A stretch of 64,000 nt of DNA from NCBI GenBank assembly GCA_017645585.1, contig JAGCOF010000015.1:1-64000 (forward strand), written 5' to 3'. The DNA comes from Bacteroidales bacterium. GTDB taxonomy: Bacteria > Bacteroidota > Bacteroidia > Bacteroidales > P3. Under the pieces are notes generated by a model that did not search any database, had not been told where the DNA came from, and saw only the letters and a list, made by a program, of their open reading frames with translations. Shown here in pieces: positions 53,824-63,892 of this stretch. How positions within the stretch are numbered: position 1 is the first letter of the stretch; every line of letters starts with the position of its first letter. The position numbers and the translations under genes were made by a program.

Positions 53824-53855
53824 GTGTTAAGTGTTAAGTGATTAGTGGTTAGCTA
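53822..53855 (+). repeat. AAGTGTT-type repeat supplying the M16 start codon
   Basis: GAGTGTTAAGTGTTAAGTGATTAGTGGTTAG. The GTG at 53845 in this run is the only usable start for the peptidase reading frame. Confidence 0.6.
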
Positions 53856-55092
53856 CGAGAAATATCTGTTGGACAACGGACTGACGGTGTTGACCCACGA
53901 GGCATGGGACACACCGTTGGCCACGGTGAATCTGCTCTACAATGTGGGTGCCCGCGACGAGGACCCGCAGCGTACCGGCTTCGCCCACCTCTTTGAGCAC
54001 CTGATGTTCGGCGGTACCCCCGAGGTGCCCGACTTCGACGGGGTGCTCAGCAACCTGGGAGGTGAGAGCAACGCCTTCACCAACAACGACTATACCAACT
54101 ACTACCTCACCTTGCCCGCCGGCGCTCTCGCAACGGCGCTGCGCCTCGAGGCCGACCGCATGGCACACCTCGACATCAGCCAGAAGGCACTCGAAGTGCA
54201 ACAGCACGTGGTGACCGAAGAATACAACCAGCGCTACACCAACCGTCCCTATGGCGATGCCTGGCTACTGCTGCGCCCCTTGTGCTACAAAGTGCACCCT
54301 TACCGTTGGGCCACCATCGGCGCCGACATACGCCACGTGAGCGAGGCCACCCTCGACGACGTGCGCTCGTTCCACCAGCGCTACTACCGTCCCGACAACG
54401 CCATCCTGGCCATCGCCGCCCCACTGAAGCACAGCGAGATGCTGCAGCTGGTGGAAGATGCATGGAAGGCCGGGAGGACCAACACACCTGGTAATACTAA
54501 TTTCACCAGAGCCTATCCGCCAGAGCCCGTGCAAAACGAGCCGCGTCTGCTGCGTGTACAGCGCGATGTGCCGGCCTCGATGGTCTATATGGCTTGGCCC
54601 ATGAGCGACCACAGCCACCCATTGTTCCGCGCCTGCGACCTCGTCAGCGATGTGCTCGGCAACGGCAAGTCGTCGCGCCTCTACTCCCGTCTGGTGAAAG
54701 AAGAGGGTCTGCTGACCGAGGTAGATGCCTGCATCACGGGCGACGCAGGCCCCGGTTTGCTGATCCTCAGCGGCAAACTGCAAAAAGACACAGACCTCGA
54801 ACGCGTCGCCGATGCCTTCCGACGCGAGACACAACGTCTGGTCAACGAGCCTGTGGACGCCTACGAATTACAAAAAGTCATCAACAAATACGAGAACACC
54901 TTTGTCTTCTCGCAATACAAGGCTTCGGACCGGGCGCTCGGCCTATGCTACTACACCTGGCTGGGAGACACCGACCTCATCAACCGCGAGCCCGAGGAAT
55001 ACCGCCGCGTCACCCCTGCCCTGCTGCAGGAGGCGGCGCACCTGATGTTCCGGCCCGAAGCAGAAAACCTCATGTATTATGAAGCTAACTGA
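53845..55092 (+). CDS. M16 family zinc peptidase (pitrilysin-like)
   Basis: 415 residues with a GTG start. The inverted zinc motif HLFEH (in GFAHLFEHLMFGGT) and the downstream Glu in VVTEEYNQRY are those of M16 peptidases; GDAWLLLRPLCYKVHPYRW and the C-terminal inactive-like half follow. No signal peptide is visible, so it is cytoplasmic unless the start is mis-set, while many Bacteroidota relatives are secreted in pairs. The start codon lies in a simple repeat (53822-53855). It overlaps the channel gene by 14 bp. Confidence 0.87.
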   Translation: MVSYEKYLLDNGLTVLTHEAWDTPLATVNLLYNVGARDEDPQRTGFAHLFEHLMFGGTPEVPDFDGVLSNLGGESNAFTNNDYTNYYLTLPAGALATALRLEADRMAHLDISQKALEVQQHVVTEEYNQRYTNRPYGDAWLLLRPLCYKVHPYRWATIGADIRHVSEATLDDVRSFHQRYYRPDNAILAIAAPLKHSEMLQLVEDAWKAGRTNTPGNTNFTRAYPPEPVQNEPRLLRVQRDVPASMVYMAWPMSDHSHPLFRACDLVSDVLGNGKSSRLYSRLVKEEGLLTEVDACITGDAGPGLLILSGKLQKDTDLERVADAFRRETQRLVNEPVDAYELQKVINKYENTFVFSQYKASDRALGLCYYTWLGDTDLINREPEEYRRVTPALLQEAAHLMFRPEAENLMYYEAN

Positions 55093-56056
55093 AAAAATCG
55101 CAAACGCCTTCCGCCGTCTGTTCCATTGGTTCATATCCGTTAATTGGCGGGGGGTGGCACGCAGCATCATCAAGTTCATCGGACGGGTGATGCACAAGAT
55201 GCTTTTTGGCTGGTTTATGCCCAAGAAGTACCGCGGCATCTCAAAATACGAGATATTCGAAATCATCTTCAAAAGCGACACCCCCGCCGGCAAGAAGTTC
55301 GACGTGTGGCTGTTGGTGATGATTCTCCTCAACATCCTGGTGCTCATCGTAGACAGCCTCTTCGGATCTACCAGCACCATGACCTCCGGCGTCAACCAAT
55401 CGTCTGGCTGGTGGGTAACCAAAGCGCTGGAGTGGGGCTTCACCCTCCTCTTCACCTTTGAATACTACCTGCGCATCTTCTGCCTCAAACGCCCAATGAA
55501 GTATGTTCTCTCCTTCTGGGGCATCATCGACTTCCTTTCCATCTTCCCCGCCTACCTGAGCCTTGTCGTCCCTGCCACCCAGGCACTCACAGTGCTGCGC
55601 CTGCTGCGTGTGATGCGTATCTTCCGCATCTTCAAGCTCCGTCGCTTCCAGGACGAAGCCTACCACCTGCTGTCGGCCTTGCGCAACAGCTTCATCAAGA
55701 TAGTCATCTTCATGCTCTTCGTACTGGTGGCCGCCGTCATCCTCGGCACTTTGATGTACACATTCGAAAGCAATTACAACGAGACCTTCGACAGCGTGCT
55801 GACCGGCATCTATTGGGCTGTGGTAACCATCACCACCGTGGGCTACGGCGACGTGGTGCCCGTCACGGTGGCCGGACGCTTCCTTGCTGTCATCGTCATG
55901 CTCCTCGGCTATAGTATCATTGCTGTGCCGACGGGCATCGTGGCTGGCGAAACTATCCAGGAATACCGCAACAGCAAGAGAAAACGCTACACACAAAAGG
56001 TGATTGAATCCATGGAGAAAGACTTCGACGAAGAGGAAGAAGCCATCAACAACTAA
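55079..56056 (+). CDS. Voltage-gated-type potassium channel
   Basis: 325 residues. Six helices: S1 about 74-94, S2 about 117-134, S3 about 143-164, an S4 with regularly spaced Arg/Lys (LRLLRVMRIFRIFKLRRF, 173-190), S5 about 205-230, the selectivity filter TTVGYGD (252-258), and S6 about 265-290. The N-terminal 60 residues are basic and amphipathic. A Kv-type ion transport protein of the inner membrane. It overlaps the M16 gene by 14 bp. Confidence 0.92.
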   Translation: MKLTEKIANAFRRLFHWFISVNWRGVARSIIKFIGRVMHKMLFGWFMPKKYRGISKYEIFEIIFKSDTPAGKKFDVWLLVMILLNILVLIVDSLFGSTSTMTSGVNQSSGWWVTKALEWGFTLLFTFEYYLRIFCLKRPMKYVLSFWGIIDFLSIFPAYLSLVVPATQALTVLRLLRVMRIFRIFKLRRFQDEAYHLLSALRNSFIKIVIFMLFVLVAAVILGTLMYTFESNYNETFDSVLTGIYWAVVTITTVGYGDVVPVTVAGRFLAVIVMLLGYSIIAVPTGIVAGETIQEYRNSKRKRYTQKVIESMEKDFDEEEEAINN

Positions 56057-56062
56057 ACGAAC

Positions 56063-58441
56063 ATGAAACGGATACTCATACTACTATTCACCCTGTTGCC
56101 GCTGGGTTTGTTTGCCCAGACCGTCAGCGGCATAGTGACCGACGCCAAGACCGGCGAGACACTCATCGGCGCCACCATCCTCGACGAAGGTTCGGGCAAA
56201 GGCACCGTCAGCAACGCCTACGGACGCTACTCGCTCACCCTCCACGCCGACAGTGTGCACCTGCGCATCAGCTACATCGGCTACCAGACCCAACACCACA
56301 CCCTCAAGATGAGTGGCGACCAGCAACTCAACATCGTGCTGACGCCTGCGGTGGAGCTTGACGAGGTGACCATCACCGCCGAGCGGGTAGGCAGCCCCAA
56401 GATATCGCAGATGAGCGCCATCCAGCTGCCCACCGAGCAACTCAAGCTCGTGCCCGTCATCTTCGGCGAGACCGACGTGCTGAAGGCCATCCAGCTGCTG
56501 CCAGGCGTGCAGAGCGGCACCGAAGGCATGAACGGCATCTACGTGCGTGGCGGCGGTCCCGATGAGAACCTCTTCCTGCTCGACGGCATCCCCCTCTACA
56601 ACGTCAACCACTTGGGCGGCTTCTTCAGCGCCTTCAACGGCGACGCCATCAAGAACGTCACCCTCTACAAGGGCTCCTTCCCTGCCCGCTTTTCGGGCCG
56701 CATCAGCTCGGTGCTCGACATCACCACCAACAACGGCAACGACAAAGAGTGGCACGGGGGTGCCTCCGTCGGCCTCATTGCCGCCAAACTGAACATCGAA
56801 GGCCCCATCATCAAGGAGAAGACCACCCTCAGCCTCTCGCTGCGCCGCACCTACGGCGACCTGCTCATGCAACCCACCCTCTGGGCCGTGGCCGCCGCCT
56901 CGTCCGAGACGGGCATCAGCGGTCTCAGCGCAGGCTACTACTTCTATGACCTCAACGCCAAAGTGACGCACAAGTTCAACGACCGCAGCCGCCTCTACGC
57001 CACCTTCTACAGCGGCGATGACGAGGCCTACATGCGTGTGAACGTGAACGACATCTCCTATTCGGGCTACAAAGAGTACATGAAACTCAGCTACAAGTGG
57101 GGCAACCTCGCCACCGCTGTGCGTTGGAACTACGAACTCAACCCCAAACTCTTCATGAACGTCACAGGCTCCTTCACCCGCTACCGCCAACGTCTCAGCC
57201 TGGGCATGGAGGAGGAATGGCGCGAGTATGGACAGCAATACAAGGACGAGGTGGAGATGGGCCTCAACTCGGGCATCAGCGATATAGCCGCACGCGTCGA
57301 CTTCGACTACGACCCCTCGCCCGACCACGCCATCAAATTCGGCGGCACCGTAACGCACCATATCTTCACCCCCCAGACACAGTCGGCACGCATGCGCCTC
57401 ACCGACGTAGCCACACTCGACACCACCTATGGCGAAAGCCGCATCCACGCTGAAGAGTTCACCCTCTATGCCGAAGACGACTGGAGCCTCACCGAAGCCC
57501 TGAAAATCAACGGCGGCATCGCCCTCACAGGCTTCTACGTCGAGGGCAAGTTCTACCCCTCGCCGCAACCCCGCCTCAGCGGCCGCTTCATGCTCACCGA
57601 CGACATCTCGCTCAAGGCCGGCTACAGCTACATGACCCAATACATGCACCTGCTCAGCAGCACCAACATCAGCCTCCCCACCGACCTCTGGGTGCCCGTC
57701 ACCGCCCGCATCCAACCCATGAACAGCCACCAGGTGGCCGCCGGTGTCTTCTACAGCTGGCGCAGCCTCGTCGACTTCTCCGTCGAAGGCTACTACAAGT
57801 GGATGAACAACCTGCTGGAGTACAAGCCCGGCAGCACCTTCCTCGGCTCCAGCGAGGGTTGGGAGAATATGGTCTGCATGGGTCGCGGCTATGCCTACGG
57901 CATCGAGTTCCTGGCCCAGAAAACCATCGGCCAACTCACCGGCTGGTTTGGCTACACCTGGAGCCGCACCATCCGTCAGTTCGACACCCCGGGCGAAGAG
58001 CTCAACGGCGGCAAGCCCTTCCCCGCCAAATACGACCGCATACACGACATCAGCATCACCCTGCAGTACAAGCCCAACGACCGCTTCGACGCCGGCGTCA
58101 CTTGGGTCTACGCCACCGGCAACACCGCCACCCTCGCCATGCAGCAGATTGGCATCGAAGGTATGTACGGCGCCGTCAACTTCGTCGAAAGCCGCAACAA
58201 CTTCCGCCTGCCCTCCTACCACCGTCTGGACCTCAGCGTCAACTTCCACAAAAAGAAGCGCTACGGCATCCGTACCTGGAACATCAGCATCTACAACGCC
58301 TACAACCAACAAAACCCCTTCATCATCTATCCCAAACAGATTGAACGTTGGGACAGCCAAGGTGTCGAGTACAGCACCGTGCTCATGCAACGTTCCCTCT
58401 TCCCCATCATCCCGTCCGTATCCTACATATATAAATTCTAA
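56063..58441 (+). CDS. TonB-dependent outer-membrane receptor with carboxypeptidase-like N-terminal domain
   Basis: 792 residues. Signal peptide (ends LFAQ), a CarboxypepD_reg-like domain (about 20-105; VSGIVTDAKTGETLIGATI, SYIGYQTQ), a plug domain (about 120-230; LLPGVQSGTEGMNGIYVRGGGPDENLFLLDGIPLYN), and a 22-strand barrel ending SYIYKF with C-terminal Phe. It imports an unknown nutrient or cofactor using TonB. The next gene is a DUF4249 lipoprotein, the usual partner of this receptor type. 6 bp after the channel gene. Confidence 0.95.
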   Translation: MKRILILLFTLLPLGLFAQTVSGIVTDAKTGETLIGATILDEGSGKGTVSNAYGRYSLTLHADSVHLRISYIGYQTQHHTLKMSGDQQLNIVLTPAVELDEVTITAERVGSPKISQMSAIQLPTEQLKLVPVIFGETDVLKAIQLLPGVQSGTEGMNGIYVRGGGPDENLFLLDGIPLYNVNHLGGFFSAFNGDAIKNVTLYKGSFPARFSGRISSVLDITTNNGNDKEWHGGASVGLIAAKLNIEGPIIKEKTTLSLSLRRTYGDLLMQPTLWAVAAASSETGISGLSAGYYFYDLNAKVTHKFNDRSRLYATFYSGDDEAYMRVNVNDISYSGYKEYMKLSYKWGNLATAVRWNYELNPKLFMNVTGSFTRYRQRLSLGMEEEWREYGQQYKDEVEMGLNSGISDIAARVDFDYDPSPDHAIKFGGTVTHHIFTPQTQSARMRLTDVATLDTTYGESRIHAEEFTLYAEDDWSLTEALKINGGIALTGFYVEGKFYPSPQPRLSGRFMLTDDISLKAGYSYMTQYMHLLSSTNISLPTDLWVPVTARIQPMNSHQVAAGVFYSWRSLVDFSVEGYYKWMNNLLEYKPGSTFLGSSEGWENMVCMGRGYAYGIEFLAQKTIGQLTGWFGYTWSRTIRQFDTPGEELNGGKPFPAKYDRIHDISITLQYKPNDRFDAGVTWVYATGNTATLAMQQIGIEGMYGAVNFVESRNNFRLPSYHRLDLSVNFHKKKRYGIRTWNISIYNAYNQQNPFIIYPKQIERWDSQGVEYSTVLMQRSLFPIIPSVSYIYKF

Positions 58442-58447
58442 CCAGCC

Positions 58448-59477
58448 ATGAAAAAGACCCTTCTTCTGATAGCCACGATGCTGCTGCTCGCCGCCTGCGA
58501 GAAGCAGATTGACATCGACATAGAATACACGGAGCCTCAGGTGGTCGTCATGTCGCAGAACAACGCCGGCAACCACGTGTCGCTCACCCTCACCTACAGC
58601 CGACCCGTCTTCGGCACCTACTATATCCGCAACGGCGAAGACTACTTCCAGCAGATTACCGACGCCACCGCCACCCTCAGCATCAACGGAACCTCCTCCA
58701 TCACCGCCACCCGCACCGGCAACACCTACTCCTTCGCCTACACACCGCAACCCAACGACCAGCTGAACCTCAGCATCGCCGTACCCGGACACAAGGCAGT
58801 CACCGCCACCGCCACCGTGCCCCACACCCCCTCGCTCACCAACGTCAACTTCCGGCGCGAAGGCACCTCCATGCACTACGAGACCTACTTCGACAGCAGC
58901 ACCGTCAGCTTCACCCTGACCGACAACAACGCCACCACCGACTACTACTCCATCCGCCTCCGCTGCATCGACACCGCCGTCCTAGTCAAGCGCAACTACT
59001 ACGACAGCATCCTCGGCTACGACACCGTCTACCACGACCGCTACCTCAACTTCGAATGTGTCGACTACCTTATCGTCCACAACAGCGACCTCGGCTCGCT
59101 GGTGGGCGACCTCGACCCCGTGAGCACCAGCACCTACTACGGCGACGAGCTGCTCTTCACCGATGCCGAAATCAACGGCCTCAGCCACACCATCAAGCTC
59201 TCGCCCTTCTCTTACCACTACAACGACAGCTATTACGACGAAGACTACTACTATGAAGAGGTCTACTACGGCGAGATGACGGAATACCACGCCCAAGTCA
59301 TCCTCGAGGTAACCAACCTCACACGCGACCTCTACCTCTTCCGACAGACGGTGGACAGCTACTCCTACGACGACCTGCTCGGCACCTTCACCGAGCCCGT
59401 ACAGATACACTCCAACATCGACGGCGGTATCGGCATCTTCGGCGTCGGCATCCTGCAAACTTCAACCTTCCACTTCG

Positions 59478-59485
<8 letters not shown>
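58448..59485 (+). CDS. DUF4249 lipoprotein (receptor partner)
   Basis: 345 residues with lipobox LAAC and the DUF4249 pattern EKQIDIDIEYTEPQVVV, LTYSRPVFG, and strands of an Ig-like domain. DUF4249 genes commonly follow TonB-dependent receptors in Bacteroidota; a surface-exposed substrate-binding or lid role is plausible but unproven. 6 bp after the receptor stop; overlaps the dehydrogenase start by 8 bp. Confidence 0.85.
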
Positions 59486-60400
<915 letters not shown>

Positions 60401-60404
<4 letters not shown>

Positions 60405-60943
60405 TCATCGTAGGCAACAGCATCGTGAGCGACGACATCGCCGACTGCCGCTTCAGTTGCGACTGCAGCGTGTGCCACGGGGCCTGCTGCGTCGACGGCG
60501 ACAGCGGCGCCCCGCTGCTCGAAAGCGAGGTGGCCGAATTGGAACGCGTGTTGCCCGAGGCACTGCCGCTCCTCACTCCCGAAGGGCGCGCCGCCATCGA
60601 GGAGCAGGGAGTGGCCGTGCGCGACAACGAGGGCGACCTCGGCACCCCGCTCATCAACGGCTCCGCCTGCGCCTACATCACCTACGCCCCCGACGGCACC
60701 GCTCTCTGCGCCCTGCAGCACCTCTACAAGCCGGTGTCGTGCCACCTCTACCCCATCCGCGTGGAAGACTACGGCGAGTTCACCGCCGTCAACTACCACC
60801 AATGGGACATCTGCCGCTGCGCCATCGGCCACGGCGAACCGCTCTACCGCTACCTCAAAGAGCCTCTCATCCGCCGCTTCGGCAGCGAATGGTACGACGA
60901 ACTCATCGAACAGATAAAACAAAGAGACCATGACAGAAACTAA
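60401..60943 (+). CDS. DUF3109 cysteine-rich protein
   Basis: 180 residues. Cysteines cluster at CRFSCDCSVCHGACC near the N-terminus and recur at GSACAYITYA, ALCALQHLYKPVSCHLYPIR and DICRCAI, as in DUF3109 (possibly related to the YkgJ-type Fe-S/zinc-binding fold). Function unknown; metal or Fe-S binding is an inference from the Cys pattern. It overlaps both neighbours (4 and 14 bp). Confidence 0.85.
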
Positions 60944-61586
60944 GAAACGCATACGCCTCTACGCCCTGCTGGCCGCCGCCCTGCTGGTGGTGGACCAGGT
61001 GGTGAAAATCCTCGTCAAAACCCACATGCAAATCGGCGAGGAGTTACCCCTCATCGGCACCTGGTGCCGCCTGCACTTCATCGAAAACGAGGGTTTTGCC
61101 TTCGGCATGAGCATCGGCGGCGAAGCGGGCAAGATTGTGCTCACCCTGCTGCGCCTGGTGGCTTCGGCGGCCATCGCCTGGCTCATCGTCAGGCTCATAC
61201 AGAAACAGACCCGCACCTCGCTCATCGTCAGCCTCACCCTCATCTTCACCGGCGCCGTGGGCAACGTCATCGACAGCTGCTTCTACGGCCTGATTTTCAA
61301 CGAAAGCTACTACTCCGTGGCCACCCTCTTCCCGCCCGAAGGAGGCTATGCTCCCTTCATGCAGGGCCGCGTGGTCGACATGTTCTATTTCCCTCTGTTT
61401 GAGTTCGATTGGCCGACAGGGATGCCTCTCGTGGGCGGCGGACACTTCGAATTCTTCAACGCCATCTTCAACGTAGCCGATTCAGCCATCACCATCGGCG
61501 TCGTCTGGCTCCTCATCGACCAACTTTTTATCGCGCCAAAATACTCTAAATCAAACGAGAACAAAAACACCGAAGAAGAAAAATAA
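60930..61586 (+). CDS. lspA: Lipoprotein signal peptidase (signal peptidase II)
   Basis: 218 residues, four membrane helices. The two catalytic Asp are in TGAVGNVIDSCFYG and FNVADSAITIGV; VVDMFYFPLFEFDWP is the other conserved block. It cleaves lipoprotein signals in front of the lipid-modified Cys, of which this window has several substrates. A short charged tail follows. A tRNA gene starts 58 bp later. Confidence 0.95.
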   Translation: MTETKKRIRLYALLAAALLVVDQVVKILVKTHMQIGEELPLIGTWCRLHFIENEGFAFGMSIGGEAGKIVLTLLRLVASAAIAWLIVRLIQKQTRTSLIVSLTLIFTGAVGNVIDSCFYGLIFNESYYSVATLFPPEGGYAPFMQGRVVDMFYFPLFEFDWPTGMPLVGGGHFEFFNAIFNVADSAITIGVVWLLIDQLFIAPKYSKSNENKNTEEEK

Positions 61587-61593
61587 AAAAAAG

Positions 61594-61625
61594 TTTGGTC
61601 AGTTTCGGAAAAGTTAGTAATTTTG
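61594..61625 (+). promoter_or_regulatory. tRNA-Phe promoter
   Basis: TTTG (61594-61597), 20-bp spacer, TAATTTTG (61618-61625), then CACCC. A textbook Bacteroidota promoter. Confidence 0.85.
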
Positions 61626-61644
61626 CACCCGCAAAACAAACGAT

Positions 61645-61720
61645 GGCGTCGTAGCTCAGTTGGTAGAGCGAAGGACTGAAAATCCTTGCGTCACTGGTTC
61701 AAATCCAGTCGATGCCACCA
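61645..61720 (+). tRNA. tRNA-Phe (anticodon GAA)
   Basis: 76 nt with encoded CCA. Acceptor GGCGTCG pairs with CGATGCC (one G-U); D stem GCTC/GAGC; anticodon stem AAGGA/TCCTT with loop CTGAAAA, anticodon GAA; T arm ACTGG-TTCAAAT-CCAGT. Own promoter and terminator. Confidence 0.98.
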
Positions 61721-61724
61721 TCAG

Positions 61725-61758
61725 GAAGAGACCCTCTCAAGGGGTCTCTTCTTTTTTT
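61725..61758 (+). terminator. Intrinsic terminator after tRNA-Phe
   Basis: GAAGAGACCC (61725-61734) pairs with GGGTCTCTTC (61742-61751), followed by seven T. Confidence 0.95.
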
Positions 61759-61790
61759 CACCCCTTCCACCCGCCCTGACCCCTCATCAT

Positions 61791-61855
61791 CGACTTACCA
61801 TGGACTACCCATCGACTTACCAAGGACTACCCATCGACTACCGTGGAGGTAGTAC
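61791..61855. repeat. 11-bp-periodic GACT array, subfamily E copy 2
   Basis: CGACTTACCAT, GGACTACCCAT, CGACTTACCAA, GGACTACCCAT, then CGACTACCG entering the hairpin ACTACC-GTGGA-GGTAGT: the reverse complement arrangement of 7089-7165. The rest of the 270-bp gap to the next gene holds a GC-rich hairpin (CGCGGC-GT-GCCGCG, about 61906-61919) and a promoter. Confidence 0.85.
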
Positions 61856-61979
61856 ATAGGTCGTTCAAACGGCAGAACAGAGACCGTATGGAGAAGCAGG
61901 GGCGCGGCGTGCCGCGTCCGCAAGAGGTTGATGAAATGTTAAATTTTCATACTGCTGTGTTTTATTCGGGAAATTTATG

Positions 61980-61987
61980 TATCTTTG
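61980..61987 (+). promoter_or_regulatory. Promoter -7 box of the TM1266-like / hydG operon
   Basis: TATCTTTG followed by CACCC, 41 bp before the ATG at 62029. No clear -33 TTTG. Confidence 0.6.
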
Positions 61988-62028
61988 CACCCGATAACCG
62001 ATTGTCTAATCCAAAAGCCTAACACCTG

Positions 62029-62283
62029 ATGGAGAAGCGAATAGGAACAATTACCATACTCATAAAGGAGCGTTTGCTGTCTGCAAACATCAATCAGATC
62101 CTCTCTGAACACGCCGATATTATCCTCTGCCGCCAGGGACTCCCGTTCCATGACCGTAGCGTGGCCGTCATCTCGCTCATCGTCGAGGGTACGGTGAACC
62201 AAATCAATGCCCTCACCGGCAGCCTCGGCCGTCTGCCGGGCGTCGAATGCAAGGCCGTCGTCACCAAGAATAATCAATCCTAA
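62029..62283 (+). CDS. Iron-only hydrogenase system regulator (TM1266-type, ACT/NikR-like fold)
   Basis: 84 residues with the TM1266 family pattern: RIGTITILIKER, then VNQILSEHADIILCRQGLPFHDRSVAVISLIVEGTVNQINALTGSLGRLPGVECKAV. These small ACT-like proteins accompany [FeFe]-hydrogenase maturation genes and are thought to be regulators, though without a DNA-binding domain of their own. 12 bp before hydG, same promoter. Confidence 0.87.
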   Translation: MEKRIGTITILIKERLLSANINQILSEHADIILCRQGLPFHDRSVAVISLIVEGTVNQINALTGSLGRLPGVECKAVVTKNNQS

Positions 62284-62295
62284 AACATAACAACA

Positions 62296-63771
62296 ATGAA
62301 ACACCAGAATTTCATAGACCGCGACAAGCTCTACGGCATGTTGCAAAACAATGCTCCCACGGAGGACCAGCTGAACGACATCCTGAACAAGGCCCGCAAG
62401 CTGAAAGGACTCAACCTCGAGGATGTGGCCAAGCTCCTTTGCGTGGAGGACGAAGCCGGCATCCAGAAAATCCTCGACACGGCCCACTATTGCAAAGAGG
62501 AGATCTACGGCAAGCGCCTTGTGCTCTTTGCCCCTATCTACACGGGCAACGCCTGCGTGAACAACTGCGTCTACTGCGGTTTCCGCCGCGACAACAAGGC
62601 GCTGAAACGCAAGATACTGACCCTCGACGAGATCGAGACCGAGACCCTCCACTTGCTGCGCATGGGCCACAAGCGCGCCCTGCTCATCTGCGGCGAAAGC
62701 CCCCGCAACGACGCCAACTACATGGTCGAGGCCATCCGCCGCTGCTACGCCGCCAAGGACGAGAAAGGCAGCACCATCCGCCGCATCAACGTCGAGCTGG
62801 CACCCATGAGCGTCGAGGATTATGCCAAGCTGAAGGCCGAGAAGATCGGCACCTATGTCTGCTTCCAGGAGACCTACGACGAGGTGGAGTACAAGAAGTT
62901 CCATCCCGCCGGCACTCCCAAAGCCGACTACCTCTACCGCCTCACCTGCATGGACCGCGCCATGGAAGGCGGCATCGACGACGTGGGCATCGGCGTCCTG
63001 TTTGGACTTGTCGACTACCGTTTCGAGATTCTCGCCATCATGGAGCATGCCCGTCACCTGGAAGAGGAGTTCGGCTGCGGCCCCCACACCGTCAGCTTCC
63101 CCCGCATCGAACCCGCCGAAGGCACTCCCTTCAGCCTGCCGGAGAATATCCCCCACCCTGTGAGCGATGCCGACTTCATGAAGATTATCGCCATCATCCG
63201 CATCGCCATGCCCTACACGGGTATCATCATCAGCACCCGCGAGCGGCCCGAGATGCGCGACCGGCTGGTCAAGTACGGTGTGAGCCAGATCAGCGCTGCC
63301 AGCGAGACAAACCCTGGCGGATATGACGAAGACGCGGGGTCGCCGACCGAAGTGTCGGCAACCCTGTCTTCCTCGAAGAAGAAACACAGCGAGGCCAAGC
63401 CCTACGAGAAGACCGGCGACACCGGCGCACAGTTCACCCTGGGCGACCACCGTTCGCTCGACGAGGTCATCAGCATGATGATCGACGGCGGCTACATCCC
63501 CTCGTTCTGCACCGGCTGCTACCGCAAAGGCCGCGTGGGCGCCGACTTCATGGACTTGGCCAAGCCCGGCCTGATCAAGGAGTACTGCAAGCCCAACGCC
63601 ATGTTTACCTTCCGCGAATACCTCGAGGACTACGCCAGCCCCGCCACCAAGGAGAAAGGCCTGCGCCTGCTCAAAGAGCTGACCCAGACCTTCACCAAGG
63701 AAGAGCTAAAAAAGCGCGTCGAGGGCAACCTCTGCAAGATTGGCGACGGCGAGCGCGACCTCTACTTCTAA
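62296..63771 (+). CDS. hydG: [FeFe]-hydrogenase H-cluster radical SAM maturase HydG
   Basis: 491 residues. HydG cleaves tyrosine to make the CO and CN ligands of the H-cluster. The radical-SAM motif is in NACVNNCVYCGF (CxxxCxxC); ELAPMSVEDYAKL and CFQETYDEVEYKKFHP follow; the auxiliary cluster cysteines are FCTGCYRKGRVGADF and KEYCKPN. A stretch of about 25 residues (DEDAGSPTEVSATLSSSKKKHSEA, about 343-366) between GGY and QFTLGDHR is longer than usual and coincides with a strong DNA hairpin. hydE, hydF and the hydrogenase itself are not in the window. Confidence 0.95.
   Translation: MKHQNFIDRDKLYGMLQNNAPTEDQLNDILNKARKLKGLNLEDVAKLLCVEDEAGIQKILDTAHYCKEEIYGKRLVLFAPIYTGNACVNNCVYCGFRRDNKALKRKILTLDEIETETLHLLRMGHKRALLICGESPRNDANYMVEAIRRCYAAKDEKGSTIRRINVELAPMSVEDYAKLKAEKIGTYVCFQETYDEVEYKKFHPAGTPKADYLYRLTCMDRAMEGGIDDVGIGVLFGLVDYRFEILAIMEHARHLEEEFGCGPHTVSFPRIEPAEGTPFSLPENIPHPVSDADFMKIIAIIRIAMPYTGIIISTRERPEMRDRLVKYGVSQISAASETNPGGYDEDAGSPTEVSATLSSSKKKHSEAKPYEKTGDTGAQFTLGDHRSLDEVISMMIDGGYIPSFCTGCYRKGRVGADFMDLAKPGLIKEYCKPNAMFTFREYLEDYASPATKEKGLRLLKELTQTFTKEELKKRVEGNLCKIGDGERDLYF
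63328..63371 (+). repeat. Palindromic insert inside hydG
   Basis: GAAGAC (63328-63333) pairs with GTCTTC (63366-63371); GGGGT-C-GCCGAC (63336-63347) pairs with GTCGGC-A-ACCCT (63354-63365); loop CGAAGT. About 17 pairs with one mismatch and a 2-nt bulge, in frame. Confidence 0.75.
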
Positions 63772-63814
63772 GCGACCCTACAACGGCTCCCGGGCTGGCA
63801 TACGCAAAAAACTT

Positions 63815-63845
63815 TTTGCCATATCGCAAAAAGTGTGTATCTTTG
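63815..63845 (+). promoter_or_regulatory. Promoter of the last (partial) barrel gene
   Basis: TTTG (63815-63818), 19-bp spacer, TATCTTTG (63838-63845). An 11-codon mini-frame (63861-63896, MIIHPINTIRL) ends with an ATGA overlap of the gene start. Confidence 0.75.
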
Positions 63846-63892
63846 CACCGTCGAACAACTATGATTATTCACCCTATTAATACAATAAGATT

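Noticed and set aside
56084..58876. 930-codon open frame on the minus strand opposite the TonB receptor
   Set aside because: Composition is Val/Gly/Glu/Ala/His-rich without motifs, a mirror of the receptor's G+C-rich third positions. The receptor on the plus strand is unmistakable.
61600..61860. tRNA-adjacent integration site (att) of a mobile island
   Set aside because: No copy of the tRNA 3' end and no integrase nearby; the tRNA is followed by its own terminator and an array element.
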